The notes below the pieces were generated by a model. The model did no database searches and was not told the origin of the DNA. It saw only the letters and a list, made by a program, of their open reading frames with translations. Below, in pieces: positions 48,701 through 61,477 of a DNA stretch of 64,000 bases. Made by a program: the position numbers and the translations under genes. Numbering within the stretch: position 1 is the first letter of the stretch; every line of letters begins with the position of its first letter. The DNA is from Crocodylus rhombifer (Eukaryota > Chordata > Crocodylia > Crocodylidae), in assembly GCA_038503035.1 (NCBI GenBank), contig JAVSML010000996.1:1-64000 (forward strand), in the 5' to 3' direction.

Positions 48701-51700
48701 AGCAGCCCAGCAATGTTGAACCCAGGCACAAGTGTATCCTCATCTGGAAGAGAGCAGCAGTCGGCAACCAGAGCCACAGCGCCTGCACCCGCCCACGTGC
48801 CATGTGGCTGGGGCTGCACCTCCCCACAGTCGGGGCCACCGCAGCATGATCTGGAACAGCAAGAGTCAGATCTATACCTGTAGCATTATCTAGAATGGCA
48901 CAATCTAGACCTACACCCACAGCATAATTGAGAACAGCATGATCCAAATTGTGCTGGGAAATCTCAATCAAGAACAGCTCGACTCAGATCCTGACCAAGA
49001 ACTAAGCATTGAGCACAGTTCAATCAGACATGTAGCATGATTTAGAACGGTGCAACCCAGGTCTGGATCCCCAGTGTGATCTAGAACATCACAGTCCCCC
49101 GCCTAGCGTATCTGAGCTAGGACATGCCCAGAGCCTGCCTGCCTTCGGCCCTGCTGCATCGGTGCCTCTAGCACCTCTGGGATTGCCTGGGCCCCTGGTC
49201 CTGGAGCTCAGGAGAGGGCACTGGAGCCAGAGCGGGTTTGGCACTCGGAGCCCCCCAAGGCAAGAGGTGCACACGGGTGCTGGCCCCGCAGCCTGAGTGC
49301 AGCTGGCCATGCAGAGCCTGTTGGCGCAGCCTCCCGCTGCCTGCCTGACATGTGCCATGTCCCCACACAGGTGCAACTCCCAGCCCGTGGGCATAGGGGC
49401 AGAAGGGGTGGTACCTTCCTTAGAGACCTCTTCCAGGTGCTCAAGCACATGCTCATAGGACGGGTTTTTCTCCGGCCCAACCTACAACACAGAGACCTAG
49501 GGTGAGCAGCATGGTTCAGGCCACCCAGAAGTCACCCTGCCCCTGGCAGAGCCTATCCATAGACAGCGAGGGGCCAGGGGACAGGAGGGGCCCCCCCCAG
49601 CACTACCCCCTACAACTGGTGACTGAGGCAGGTCCAGACTGGCACTGCCCCTGCCCCTACCCCTACCCTTCCTCACAAGACCTGCCTGTGCCTAGCCCAG
49701 CCCCAGTCCAGGATTGGGCCCCTAGGCCTCACCTGCAGAAGTGCGGCAAGCACGGCCAGGCCATCAGGTTGGGTCTTGGCTTCATCAAGGTCGTCGTACC
49801 GGGTGTTGTAATGCACCACATGGATCTGAAATCAAGGCAGAGGCCCTGAGCTCTGCCCGTGGGCAGGGGGAGGAGCAGCGGGGCAAGCTCTGCCACTGCT
49901 GGGCCCCCACAGCCACCGGGCCAAGCTCAGTGCCAGGCTCCCACCATGGCCTATGTACAGCATCTCCCCAGGGTCCCTCTGACTGCACCCGCCGCATGCT
50001 CCCCCCCCGCAGCCAGGACGAGGTGCAGCCCTTCCTCCCCTGCCCCGGGCACCACCGCCAGCACGAGGCAAGGGGCTGCACCAGGTCACGGGCTCGGGCT
50101 GAGCCACTGCAGGATCAAGCCACCCAGAACCAGACTGGGGAGTGCAGCATGTCTGTGTACAGGACAAACAGCCCCCAGCAGCGCTGTGGCCAGGCTGCCA
50201 AGCACACAGGAACAGGCACTGGGAGCCAGCCCAGCTGCCCTCCCTGGCCTGGAGACCCTCCAGTAGCACCCCCCACAAGTCACCCCAGAGTGCCAGGGAA
50301 CAGGAGCAGCCACCTGTCCACGAGCAGGGCCCTGCCTCCTCCGGCTCCTTGTGCTGTGCTGGTGCCCGGGCAGTCAGGCTGAGGGGCGAGGGCCTTGCCG
50401 CACTGTGGGCTCTCACCTCTGCATGAGCAGGAGGGGGTGGTGCCCCCTCAGCAGCAGGGCAGCAGTGACTGGGATACCAAACCCCCATGCCCCTGCAGGC
50501 GAGTGGCTGCCATGGGGGCTGGGGCAGTGCCTTACCTCGGCGTGGTAGCGCCGGCCGTCCACAGTGTGCTCAGAGCCAGGTCCGGTGGGGGAGCCCCAGT
50601 GCAGGTGCAGCTGCACAGCCCGGTACTGCTGGCCGTTGCTGCCAGACATGGTCAGGGTTGCAGGCAGACGCAGCATGACTGCAGGGAGTGAAGGGCCAGG
50701 TCAGCGGGACATGGCACCAGGAGAGATGCTTTGTGGGGCTGTGGTCTTTCTTGGGGGTGAGCCTGGAGGCCGATAGGATGGGGGAGGCAGATGGCTGCCA
50801 GAGCCTGCCATGATATACCAGGACAGCACACGTGTGGGGGCTGCGGACTAGTCGGCGCCCTGCAGCCACCAGCAAGGGCGCCCCGAGCAGGGGGAAGCGT
50901 GCCGGGGTGCGTGCCCAGCTTGCCCACAGCAATGCCGCCATCATGGGGAGCAGCAAAGCATGCTGGGAAAGCTCCCAGGTAATGGCACAGGGCTGAACGG
51001 TGAACAAAGGGGAGGGCAGGCGCCGCACGGGGCTCTTGTGACCGAGCCATGAGCAAGAGCAGCAACAGACGCAGCCACAGAGCTGCGGAGAGGGCGGCTG
51101 GGGCTGGCCTGCCTCCATGCTGCCCCCCCACCAAGCATCTGCGCCCAGCACCCGATCACCATGCAGCACGTACCCGTGTGTCCGTTGTTCTTCAGCTTCA
51201 GCTGCTCCGAGGCGGGCAGGTTGTAGCCAGACAGGCGGATGGGCTGCAGCTGGGGGCTGAAGAGTGCTGCCTCAGTGACGATGTTGATGGGCGACTGTTT
51301 CTGGCCACTACAGTGCGGGAAGCCCTGGCTCCACGCTGGCATGTCTGGGAAGGGGAGAGGGTGTGCAAGGCATGAACGCAGCAGGGGCCGAAGGGAGTGT
51401 TGGGGGCCAGGGCACCAATGGGGGGTGGGGGGTGAGCCTGCATGGGGCAGGGTGTCCAGGGGACACCCCGCAGACAGGATCCAGATGCCCTGGCCTGGAC
51501 TTTGCTGCCAAAGCTGGAGAGGGGACGCAATTTCTGGCTGGGGCTCAGTGGGGCCCACAGACCCCGTGCCCCATCTTCTGCTCACTGTCCCACCTCGGGC
51601 TCCAGCTCCAGCTCCTCAAGGTTGCTCAAGGCCTTGGCAGGAGCCGCCTAGGCTGGCAGCACCACGTGCAGCTGTCGCAGGGTCGGAGCGCAGCGCTCTG

Positions 51701-54700
51701 CCTGGAACGTCTATTTTAGGGGCTGCTGGAAAGGCCAAGCAACATGATTTACAGCCCAGCCTGGCAGGCAGACAGGGGCTGCTGGCGCTGCAGCTCAGCC
51801 GTTGGGCACACGCTGCCCCCCCCACAAGAGGCCCCTTGGCTCACGGGGCCCAGCCTGCCACGTGCCCAGATGGGCGAGTGCCAGCACCAGGTCTGTAGCT
51901 GAGCAGCATCTCGCAGAGGGGGACCCAGCCCCTGGGTGCAGGGTGAGGCCAAAGCCCCATGCCAGAGCACAGCAGCCAGGGCCCCCAGGTGACCCCTCCC
52001 TGGGCTCAGCGCAGGGGCAGCCTCCTGTGCTGAGCTGCGGCTGTGGCGCGCAAGTGCCCCAGTCAGGGCTGAAGCCGCAGGGGAGGCAGCAAGCCTTTGT
52101 CAGAGCCCGGGGGACCCCTCAGGGACCCCGCGAGGGAGGAGTTGGGCTGCAGAGCACGCAGCAAGAGCCCCCTCCCAGGAGGAGAGCGGCTGCACATGCT
52201 GCCCAGGCTTGCAAAGTGCCAGGGCAGGGCTGCCGCGGCTGCAGCAGGGCTGGGGCAAGGAGCATGGGAGTGAGCCAGGGGGCCGATAATGATTAACCCG
52301 GGCTGGCAGGGGCCCCACACCACAGCAGAGGAGGCTGGAGTGCCCGCCCTTGGGGCACTTACCTGAATAGCTCCAGTGCTCGTGGGCGGCACCTGGGAAG
52401 GGAAGAGAAAAGGGACTGTGAGTGGAGCCCTGAGCTAGCAGCAAACATACCTGTGGCAGGCTGCGCCCCCGCCTTTCCCCCCGGTTCCCTGCCATCTGCC
52501 CCCTGCCCCAGGAGCCATGGGACCACCTGGGGCTCCAGGGCTGGCCAAAGGGACCAGTGGCAACAGCAGCACCATGCCTTGGGCCTTGGGCCCCTCAGCG
52601 ACGAGGCCAGAGATGCTCCATGCACCGAGGCCCAGTGCGGGCTCTCCCTGGCACATCCCCCCTCGCCTGACCACCCGATCCAAACCCTCTGGCTTGGCCA
52701 GGCCCTGGCTCTGGCTCCTGCTGAGTCAGGTCTGAGGTAGTTGGGGCCGGGAGCCAGCGTGTTTCTCGCTGCTGGCTAATGAGATGCAGATGGCCCTGCG
52801 GCCCAGCACGTCCACCATGGCCCTCAGGCCACAGGCCCAGCACGTCCACCATGGCCCTCAGGCCACAGGCAGCACCGTTCAAACTGGCTTTGGGATGCTG
52901 CACTGGGAACCAGCATCTGCACAGGGCCTGGAGGTCGCATGGGGGGAGCCCCCAAGAATGATCTGTGGGCTGGAGAGGGGGAGGGCTGGGGGTTGGCAGA
53001 CAGCAAAGGGCAGAGCAAGGCCTGGTGGGGGACGATGGCTGGAGCAAAAGATCCTGTGGCCCTGCCTGGCCATCACCTCAGTGACCCAAGCACAGTTCCC
53101 CCCTTCCGCCCCATCATCCCACACACATGGCAGCTCCCTGGCCAGGGGCTGTGCAGCCCCCAGAAGGGGACAGAGCCTCCAGGAGCCAGCATCAGACTCC
53201 AGCCCCCAGGAGCCAGCTGACGGGCTAACAGCTAGAGACAGGCCACCACCAATAATGCAACGACCCTTCCTTGGAAGAGGGGAAAGGAGTAAGGGATCGT
53301 TCTCAGGCTCAGGCTCTGGAGGGCCAGACTTCCTCCCCCGCCACTGGGCGACGTGCATCCCCATCTCAGGGTCGCTGATGGGGGGAACCCCTGCCAATGG
53401 GAGGACCTGGGATGATACAAGCGTCCACCAAGTAGCAGGCCCCCGGCCTTCGGAGCATCCTACCCAGGAAGTGCCACCCTGCAGCTGCTTCTGGCATGAG
53501 TGGGGCACTCAGTGCACAAAGGTGGGGGCAGAGGGGCATCTGGGCCAGTGGCAGCATGGCTTGGGCACCCCATCCTATCCATGCCCAGGGCCAGTGGGGC
53601 AACCCCGGGCAGCTCAGGGACCCCAGCAGCCACACTGGCATTTAGGGTGGGTGAGTTTCATAGATTTCATAGACATTAGGGCTGGAAGGGACCTCGGGAG
53701 ATCATCGAGTCCAGCCCCCTGCCCAAAGGGCAGGAAGTCAGCTGGGGTCATAGGATCCCAGCAAGATAAGCATCCAATTTACTCTTGAACGGACCGAGGG
53801 GCACCTGGTCCTGAACCCTCCCTGCGCAGGACTGATCCAGCCTCCTCCCAAGCTCTCCTGTGCAGGAGACTCCATCCCCCTCTGCCTCCCTACTCAGACA
53901 GCAACGAGGTTCTCCTGGGGCCCATTACAGCCATTGCCAGGTCTCCTGCTTCCAAAGAAGGGGTGACAAGTGTCCTCCTCCTCCTCCCCTTCCATGGCAG
54001 CCTTTCAGGCATTTGCATACTGTTACCATGCCCTCTCTTAAGCTCCTTTTCTGCAAGCTGAACATAGCTTTTCCTTGCACAGCTGCCAAACTCAATGCCT
54101 GAAGGTCTGCAGCACCTGCTAAGTATACACTTGGTCCAACAGCAGTCACCAAGAAAACCAAACCCCACCTCTTGTACATGTCCTGGACTGTCATGAGTAC
54201 ACTATCAGCCCAACCACATTTCAACCCATAGATAATTTTTTCCACCCACTTCTGGACCCTCAAACACCTCTGTGTCCTTAAAGCGTGGAGCCCAGCCCTG
54301 TGCAATGTGGTCTAGAGGAGACCTAAAGTGGTACAGTTGCCTCCTGCATCTTATGCCCAATACTCCTTTGATGCAGCCCAAAACCACACTTGCCTTCTCT
54401 GCTGCGGGTTGCTGCCTCACATCTCGTATGCGGTGCACCCAAAGCCCAGGCCCTGCCTAGCACTGCTGCCGCCCCTCCTGCCCGGTCATCTCCCATTCAG
54501 CACTTGGGCTTCTCATTCTTCACTAGGTGCATCCCCTTGGATGTGCCTGTATAGTCTTCACGGTGATGCCTCCAGCCCTGCCATGCAGGCTTGCAAGATC
54601 TTTCTGGAGTACAAGCCTGTCCTTCCATGCATCTGCAAGCCTTCCAACTGTGTCGTGTGAGAATCTGCTCAGGGAGCTCTCTTCTGGCCCCCAACTCAGG

Positions 54701-57700
54701 AACAGCCCCCTTTGAAACCTCCTGCCATTTTGACATGGACCCATTCGTGGTGACACATTGCTTGGGGTTACCAAGCCTGTTGTGCATTTGCTGGAGAGCA
54801 ACTTTATCCAGCCCACATATCTCCAGTTTACAAATGAGAGCTAAAGCCTCCCTCAAGCAGTCCCTCCATCCACTTGATCTCCTCCTTTGGCACAGAAGAG
54901 GGTTAAGTGGTTGCAGCATGATTTGTTCCTAGCAAATCCACACCGGTGGCTCATGATCACCCTGCTGCCACCAGGTCTCTACAGTTTGCTTCTGTAACTT
55001 TCCAGATACTGCCAGCAGGTTGCAGGGCTGTAAGTCCAGGTGCTCCACCCAGCCTAACCTGGACCTTTCCTCCCAGCCCCTCCCTACATGCCCAGACCAG
55101 AGCTCAGCCCCCTGCATCCACAAAAGAGGGGGGGGGGGGAGGGGAAAGACAGACACCCCTTACCCCAACGCACCCAGCTCCAAAAACTCAGGCCACTGCT
55201 GCCCCCCACCCCACCCACTCTGGGGCAGCCCCATTGCCACCCGCACTGTGGGCACAGTACATCACATTCCCCTGTATCCAGAGCCGAGCTAAATGCCATC
55301 CACACCTGCTATCCCCCTGCCCCTGCCTCTGCCCTTCCTAGCAGGGCAAAGCCAGCAGGACAAGGGCAAGGGCTGTGGGGAAGGGGCCCCTGGGAGGGGT
55401 GTCCAGCAGACATCCAGCACCACAGCCACAAGGGTCACAGCATCAACCCTCCTGGAATCATACATGGCCCCCTTGGGCGGCCCTCTCCTGCATTCCCCAG
55501 CCTACCCCTGCTGCGTTCTCCTGGGCTGCTGCACGGCTCCACCCCAGGGGTGGCTGCCTGCCCTGAACATGCAACAGCATCAGCGTCACAAAGGACCTCG
55601 GCCGTCAGCTTGTCCAAGCCCTGCACGGGGGCAGGCTCCCTGCTTCTTAACTGGCCCCAGCAGGCACCCATCCTGGCTCTCCCCAAACACCTCCAGAGGG
55701 GACTGCCCCTTGCCCTGCTGCCTTGCCCAAGGGCTCTGGCAGCCAGGACATTTTCCCTGAGCTTTGATCCTAATCTGCTTTGCAGCCACTGAAACCCACC
55801 ACCAGGCCACGTGTCCCATCTTCTGCAGGGGCAAAGAACAATGCTTCTCTTTATCTGTCGCAGCAGGCTGGCGGGTCGCTGATGGCTGCCGTTACCCCCC
55901 ACCCCCAAATCTTCTCTCAAAGCTGAACAGTCCCAGTTACAAGAAGGAGTCGCATCCTGCCCTGCCCTGGGACTCTTCAGCATTGCTTTCCAGCTCCACT
56001 GCCATCCACCTCAGTGCCCTTTGCTGGGGGCACCCCAGTCTGGCCTAGTTCCCCCACCTACAAGACAATGCTCCTGTGCTGGGGTGAGCCAACCAGGCTA
56101 GGCCGTGCCAGCAGCAGTGGTGGCAACACCCCCAGGCCTGGCCTGCACTGCAGCTCGGGCCTACACCCCACAAAGCCCCCTGGAACAGCCACCCTGTCTC
56201 CCCAGGGGTGGGATGGGGCACACCGGGAGACTGACCTTCCCCCTCCCCTAGGGTCAGCTCCAAGCTATTGGTCACTGAACCGCACAGGCCCCCTCCCCAC
56301 ACCCCCTCATGCAAGGCTCAGAGCCGCAGCCAGGTGCAGGTGGGAGGGACGGTTAGTTGCAGCCATTTGCCCCTTTTGTCTGCAGCCGGCAACCAGCCCC
56401 TGCCCTCCTGACAGGACAGGGCATGCTCCCACCCTCCAGGAGCCCCAGGACTGGCCAGGAGGGAGCAGGTCTCAGCCCCTGGTTACCATGGCAATGAACA
56501 CGGGGCCTTGCAGGGGGCAGAGGGGATGGGGCTACTCCACAGCCCTTCAAAGTGTTTCCTCCTCTGCGCGGCCTCAGCCCTGCCCGCAAGTCCCCAGCCC
56601 TGGATGCGCACTGGAAGGACGGGGGGACACTGAGAGGAGATAAGATATCCCCTGGCCTGCCCACCCTGTCCCCTTGTGGGGCGGAGCAGGGGCCTGTCGC
56701 TACTCTGGCCTCTCTAGGACAGTGTGGCACGGTGCAGGGGCCCCGGACAGCCAGAGCCAGCCTCGGCCTTACCTCATGTGGTGACTGAATCATGCCCAAA
56801 AGCCTCCTCAGTTTCCTGCCCAAGGCCACTGCAGGGACCCAGGTTCCCGCATGCTGGGGCTATGCCCTGCCCTGGGCACCTGGAGCTCAGGGCACCCCTG
56901 GCTGCTGGGCCTGCCTGCCCGGTAGGAGCCCCGACGGCAGGAGCCTCCATTCCCGGCCATTGGGTTTCCAAGCAGCTGCCCCCTGCATCCCCCTTAGCCA
57001 AGCTCAGTATGGGGGCACACACGGCTGCCTGGCTCTCCCCGTGGGCAAAGCCCGAGGCCACAGCCGTGCTCAAGAACTATTGTGAGCCAACCAGACCCGA
57101 CTCAGCTGTCTTCTCGCCACGCACTGCTGCCCTCCACGGCTGACCCGCAGCCACGCACTCACCAGAGGTGGCCACATGCTGGCAACAGGCTGCAAGACCA
57201 GCCCAGCCCCAGCCAGCCCCATGGAGCGAGTGGTGCAAAATGTTGCCCGTACCCAGGATGGGAGCACAGCCAGACACCCCATCCAGGGGCCACCTCCACA
57301 GGGTAGCCATGGGGCAGGAGTCCTAAAGCGGCAAGGGTAGGGGGCAGGCAGCACCAGGGACAGCTGGCATGGGAGGGCTGCTGCAGTGAGGAAGCAGCCA
57401 CGGCAGCAGAGCTCAGAACATGCTGGGTCCCGCCAGGCAGCGCGAAGTGCCCTCTAAGCCGGGCCCGGCACATCCCCGTCCCCCTCCCCTGCGGGTAATT
57501 CCTCAGCCTGCGGTTCAGCCTGGTCCTTCCGTAATTGCGTCCCCACCCCATGCTTCGAGGAAACCAGTGTAGCAGCCAGCCCTGGCTCCACACCTTCTGT
57601 GACACAAGCAACACAGGCAGGCGCTGCCATTAAGAGCAGGCAGCGTGGCATGTCCACCCCACTGGGCCCGACTGGGCCGTGGGAAGAAGGGGGGGGCCGC

Positions 57701-60700
57701 AGCTCAGAGCTGCGCTGGTTGGACAGAATCGGACCTGGAGGCTGCCTGGGAGCTAGGAGGGGGGGGCACGCTGGAGCTGCCGGGAACCCAGCCCTGGCTC
57801 TGCTCTCGCACGCTGCACAGCCCCCACTGGCACCAGCACCCAGCAGAGGTGACAGGACAGGGCATCAGGGCTTCTGGCCTGTATGTGGCCCCTTGGCCCT
57901 CACCCACTTGCAGAGGTGCATTCAACTGTCCTCAGGGCCCCGGCCAGCCACCCCAGCATTTCTGGGGCCATGTGCCGACTGTTGCGGGCCTAGAGATGGC
58001 CCCAGAGCCACAGGCAGTGGGGTACCAAGTGCAGCAGGCAGTGCCCCCGTGTCCAAGGCCTAAAGGGTGGGAAGAAAGCAGCCCCACACCCTGATCATCC
58101 CCAGGCTTTGCTAAGCGCGGGCTGATGGATTTCCCCACCAGTGTGCACTGGTGCAGCACTGCCCAGCAGCCCCCACACCAAGGTCTGAGTGCCCTGCCCA
58201 CCCCCAGGTCCAAGGGGGTAAAAGCTCAGAGTGGCCCAGCCCCCTCCTCTTCCCTGAGGCATGGTCTCATTACTGCCACAGTGCAAGGCATGCAGAGCTC
58301 CGCACCCCCTGCCTTGTGCTAGGGCTTACAGTTCAGCTTCTCCATCCCAGACCTCCCGCCTGGCACCAGTCCAGGGGAGCTCTGGCCAGGCCCATGTGCG
58401 ACCACCACCAGCCCCCTCCCCAGCTCTGCTGCACGGTGCCCACAGCCTGGCTCACAAGCCGTGTTGGGTGCAAACCCTGTGACCAGCCCCTAATCTGCTG
58501 CCAGTGGTAGCAGAACGTGCATTGTGCTCCCGCATGGTAGATGGAGCAGCATCCAGGTCTGGGACACCAGCCAGCTTCCCACAGAGGCCTCCATGTCTGC
58601 AAAGGAAGGTCAAGGGCATGCACAGCACAGCACCAGCCTGCATTTCCCAGACCCTTCCCTGCCTGTAGGTGTATGGAGGGGGGGGCTCGCTAGCACCCGG
58701 CTGAGAGCAAGGGGAAAGGAGGGGAGCAAGTCACAGCTAACCCTTTCCTGGGAGGTGAACTTGTGGCAGTAGGACACTGGCCAAGGGAAGCCCCAGGTAC
58801 CCCTACACTGCGGAAGCAGGACCTAGGAGTACTCCCTCCACATGCCTGCAGAGCCTGGCCCGTCAGCAAGCTGGGCAGAGGCGTGACACCTACCCAGGGC
58901 CCCTGGCCTCCCAGTTCAGCCTTAGTAGTTATCTACAATGGATCCGAGGCTGGGTTGAGGGGTTGGATGCACGCAGACATACCCTGCCCCAGCAAACTGT
59001 CAGCACAGCATCTGCCTGGCGACGTGGGCGCTGCCTCTCCCCGACACTTGCGGGCAGGCCTTGCTCCCCACCTCCTCCAGAGGCTGCATGGGGGCAACAT
59101 GGCCTTCGTGCATTGCTGGAGGAAGTGACTGCACGGGGGAGGGGGGAATCCAGGATTCTGTGAAGCAGCTAACTCAAAACCATGACTCCAAGCCGCAGGC
59201 CACAACTTCCCCTGAGTCAGAGGCAGCAGAGTTGCCCCACAGCAAGCACAGGGGCAAGAGGCAGGGCACAAAGCCCAGGGCCACAGCCCAGCCACAGGAC
59301 TGGCAGCCTCGCCTGGGCACCAGCTAGGACAACTGGGAGGGGTCCACTGCGGGAGAGCCCTGGGCTGGGAGGACGGGGATGATGCAGGTGATGAGTTATG
59401 GCTGAGACAGAGGGGGTGGGTCAGGGTGAAGCTGACATGAGACCTCGACAGCGCAAGCAGCATGAGGCTATGGGCATGACCCCTTGCACCACCACCCAGG
59501 CCCCCGCCCTGCACCCATCAGTGCCCCAGGCCGGTGCTCAGCCTGATTTGCTCCTGGTCTCAGTTCCAAGCTGCCAGCCTGCATGGAGGATGCGATTGCA
59601 GTGCCCATGCTGCAACAACCATCCTGGAGCTTCCAGCATGCAGCCACAACCACAGCCCCCTGCAGCCACACTGCACCACGGGCTCCAGCACCCTGCCCTT
59701 CGGCTCAGCCCCACTGCCCAGCTGAGAGCACGGGAACAACCCTCCCCCCTCAGCAGGGCACATGTACACCTGAGACCCACACAAGAGCCCCAGTTGGCCT
59801 GGTGCTGCAGGAGTGTGTGGCATAAGCTGTTCAGGTCAGGGCTGACTGCCCTGGGGGTGCAGGTGAAGCAGGACCCACCTGAGCCAACCTCTCCTTGCAG
59901 TTCCCTCTCAGCCCCCATGCTAGAGACACCAGAGCAGCCTCCCCCCTACACACACACACACTCTCTCTCTCTGCAGCCAGTGGGACAGAGGAGAAGAGGG
60001 GAGTCCTAGAGATGTGTGCAGGAGGGGATCCCAGACATCACCTCTAGTCCAATCCCTGCCTGAGACAAGACCAAGCCACCCCAGACAAATGCACTGTCTA
60101 GCCTCAGAGCAGCATTACACCAGCCCCTTGACACAGACACAGGCATCTTTAGTGGGGAAGAAAACTCCCTGGGCGAGCAGGAGGCACCCCAATGACACCA
60201 CCTCTGGCACCAGCTGGGCAGAGCGGCCTGGCCAGAGCAGCAGTAGATGCGGAGCTGCCTGCCACCAGGATGGACCAGGCAGCAAGACACAGGCCCATGG
60301 GCAGCAGAGCCCTGGTGCTCAGACATGGGCAGCACTTGCTTGGCCCGGCCAGAACTCATGATGAAGTCTAATGGGGCTGAAGTGCATCATGGAGCCTGGG
60401 GACCCCCTCACACTCTACCAGCCGGTCAGTGCTGCACCCCAGCCCCAACGCTGCCTGGGCTGCTGCACCCCGCCAGCCTCTTCAAGCCCTGTGACCACCC
60501 CCACCCCGTGAGCCTGGGCCTGGGATGAAGCTGCAGAGGCCCCACCTTGGGCACGGCAGAGCCTGGGAGGATGCTGGGAGAGCCCCACGCTGCTCTGTGC
60601 TCCCAGTGCCCAGTCGCGTCTCCGGGAATCAGAGCACTGCACCCAGGGGCACAGAGGTTAGCCCCGGCATCCAGCCCTGTGGCCACCCACAGAATCAGCT

Positions 60701-61417
60701 CCCCACTGAGGAGGCCCACTCCTCCAAGAGGAGGCCCACCAAGGTCCGTGCCACCAAGCTCTTGCTAACATAATCCCGGCTCAGCTCTGAACCCGCTGCT
60801 CTGGCACAGGCTGGACCCAGAGCCCGTAACCCGGGCTAGCTGCCAGCACTCACTCCAGAGCCGCTCACCCCAAAGCTGCTAACCCAGGCTAGCCGCTAGC
60901 ACGCGCCCCGGAGCCCTCCTGTGGCCCGCCGGCTTCGCAGCGAAACAAAGCCCTGCGGGGGGCCGGGCCGCCGCTCCTCTCCGAGCTGGCAGAGGCGCCG
61001 CCGCTTTCCCGGGGGCGCCGGAACAGCGGATCCTGCCCGGCACGGAGGCAGGAGCCCGAGGGGAGCGGGCGCCGGAAGGTCGCGGTGCCGGCGGGCGGGG
61101 AGCCGAGGCGCTGCCCGCGTGCGCCCGGAGCCCCAAGCGGGGGGGGGTGGTCTGTGCGCGGCCCACAAGCGGGTCCGGCGCCCCCCGCCGACACCTGCCC
61201 GGGGGACTCGGGCCAGGCTCAGCTCAGGGGGCGCTGGCAGCCGCCCCTGCCCGCGCGGTCCCGGCAGAGCCCGGCGCTCACCTGTCCCGGCGTGCGGGGC
61301 GTGCTCGTGCTCCGACTCGGACTCCGACTCGTCCTCCCCCCGGGCCGGCGCCGTCAACAGCAGGAGCGCGAGGGCGAGGGCGAGCCCCAGCCTCGGCCCC
61401 GGCCGGGAGCAACCCAT
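42718..61417 (-). CDS. CA9: CA9, membrane-bound alpha-carbonic anhydrase
   Basis: Extracellular CO2 hydration enzyme. Exons, 5' to 3' on the minus strand: 61417-61282, 52392-52363, 51344-51174, 50678-50536, 49825-49733, 49481-49415, 48743-48586, 48460-48319, 44794-44720, 44176-44102, 43715-43692, 43567-43532, 43246-43153, 42784-42718; 436 residues. Signal peptide about 1-27; short acidic SESESEHEH segment; catalytic domain about 50-312. Zn ligands H137, H139 (QLHLHWG) and H162; proton shuttle H111 (NNGHTV); E149, E160, T243 (SLTTPPC); Cys67-Cys247 pair; N-glycosite N257 (FNQT). Exons 2-7 (30, 171, 143, 93, 67, 158 nt) have the CA9/CA12/CA14 layout. A stalk (314-383), one TM helix (about 386-408) and a short tail follow. 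Called CA9 because [20 protein letters not shown] is close to human CA IX and TPM2 is the neighbour; catalytic residues are intact. The stalk exons rest on splice sites and phase only. Confidence 0.92.
43431..43470. repeat. (GGAA)n microsatellite in a CA9 intron
   Basis: 'ggaaggaaggaaggaaggaa' followed by 'gaaaggaaggaaggaagg', one interruption. Poly-G/C-rich stretches (43,350, 43,381 and 43,489) surround it. Confidence 0.9.
44102..44176 (-). CDS. CA9: CA9 stalk exon 10 (duplicated 75-nt exon)
   Basis: 75 nt, phase 1-1, encoding [18 protein letters not shown] then AGRGLGP. It is the same length and phase as exon 9 and shares end pattern and flanking intron. Low-complexity, Gly/Ala/Pro-rich and possibly O-glycosylated. 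The frame passes cleanly through to the TM exon. Confidence 0.72.
44720..44794 (-). CDS. CA9: CA9 stalk exon 9 (duplicated 75-nt exon)
   Basis: 75 nt, phase 1-1, encoding [16 protein letters not shown] then AGTSGAPEP. First exon after the catalytic domain. The acceptor context 'gcctgagcc-tgca-tctccctgcag' on the minus strand is shared with exon 10, supporting tandem duplication. Skipping either exon keeps frame. Confidence 0.72.
45415..46470 (-). mobile_element. CR1 LINE 3' kilobase in CA9 intron 8
   Basis: Plus-strand start 'tttcatagttttatagtttc' then 'tagggtcggaagagacctga'. Minus frames: 45,855-45,505 with [20 protein letters not shown] and [20 protein letters not shown]; 46,369-45,848 with [20 protein letters not shown] and [20 protein letters not shown]. 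One of the better-preserved copies, but the two frames are out of register and it is 5' truncated. Confidence 0.92.
47689..48249. repeat. 16-bp inverted repeat flanking a CR1
   Basis: 'tgtcctctattgatac' at 47,689-47,704 and its exact reverse complement at 48,234-48,249. The CR1 3' end lies between them, followed by a 60-bp A-rich stretch with further 'atagaggaca' and 'tgtcctctat' words (about 48,207 and 48,269). Confidence 0.8.
47705..48165 (+). mobile_element. CR1 LINE 3' end in CA9 intron 8
   Basis: Plus frame 47,726-48,073: [36 protein letters not shown] and [20 protein letters not shown], to a TGA, then the 3' tail ending 'aatgtctatgaaatctatga'. Closest to the 11.9-kb copy by eye. Confidence 0.93.
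52801..52868. repeat. Exact 34-bp tandem duplication
   Basis: Two perfect head-to-tail copies (52,801-52,834 and 52,835-52,868) beginning 'gcccagcacgtccaccatgg' and ending 'ctcaggccacag'. No third copy. Confidence 0.95.
53655..53792 (-). mobile_element. Short CR1 3' end in CA9 intron 1
   Basis: Plus 'tttcatagatttcatagaca' then 'ttagggctggaagggacctc' and 'gggtcataggatcccagcaa'; about 135 bp of CR1 tail on the minus strand. Confidence 0.9.
53940..54960 (-). mobile_element. Old, diverged CR1-type LINE fragment
   Basis: Minus strand: [20 protein letters not shown] (about 54,085-54,025), [20 protein letters not shown] (about 54,400-54,340) and upstream scraps to about 54.95 kb. Many stops. Diverged like the 36.9-kb piece. 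Confidence 0.65.
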
Positions 61418-61477
61418 CTCCCCGCTGGTGCGGAGCAGCCGGCCCCGGAGCCGCCCGGAGCGGAGCGGAGCAGAGCG

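Larger units (their letters stand above)
52393..61281 (-). other. CA9: CA9 intron 1
   Basis: 8.9 kb. It contains a 34-bp exact tandem duplication (52.80 kb), CR1 pieces (53.66-54.96 kb), a (CA)n(CT)n run near 59,949-59,973 and GC-rich sequence without further recognised features. No alternative CA9 first exon or nested gene was seen. Confidence 0.65.

Noticed and set aside
52801..52868. CRISPR-like array
   Set aside because: Only two contiguous copies without spacers, in a vertebrate intron.
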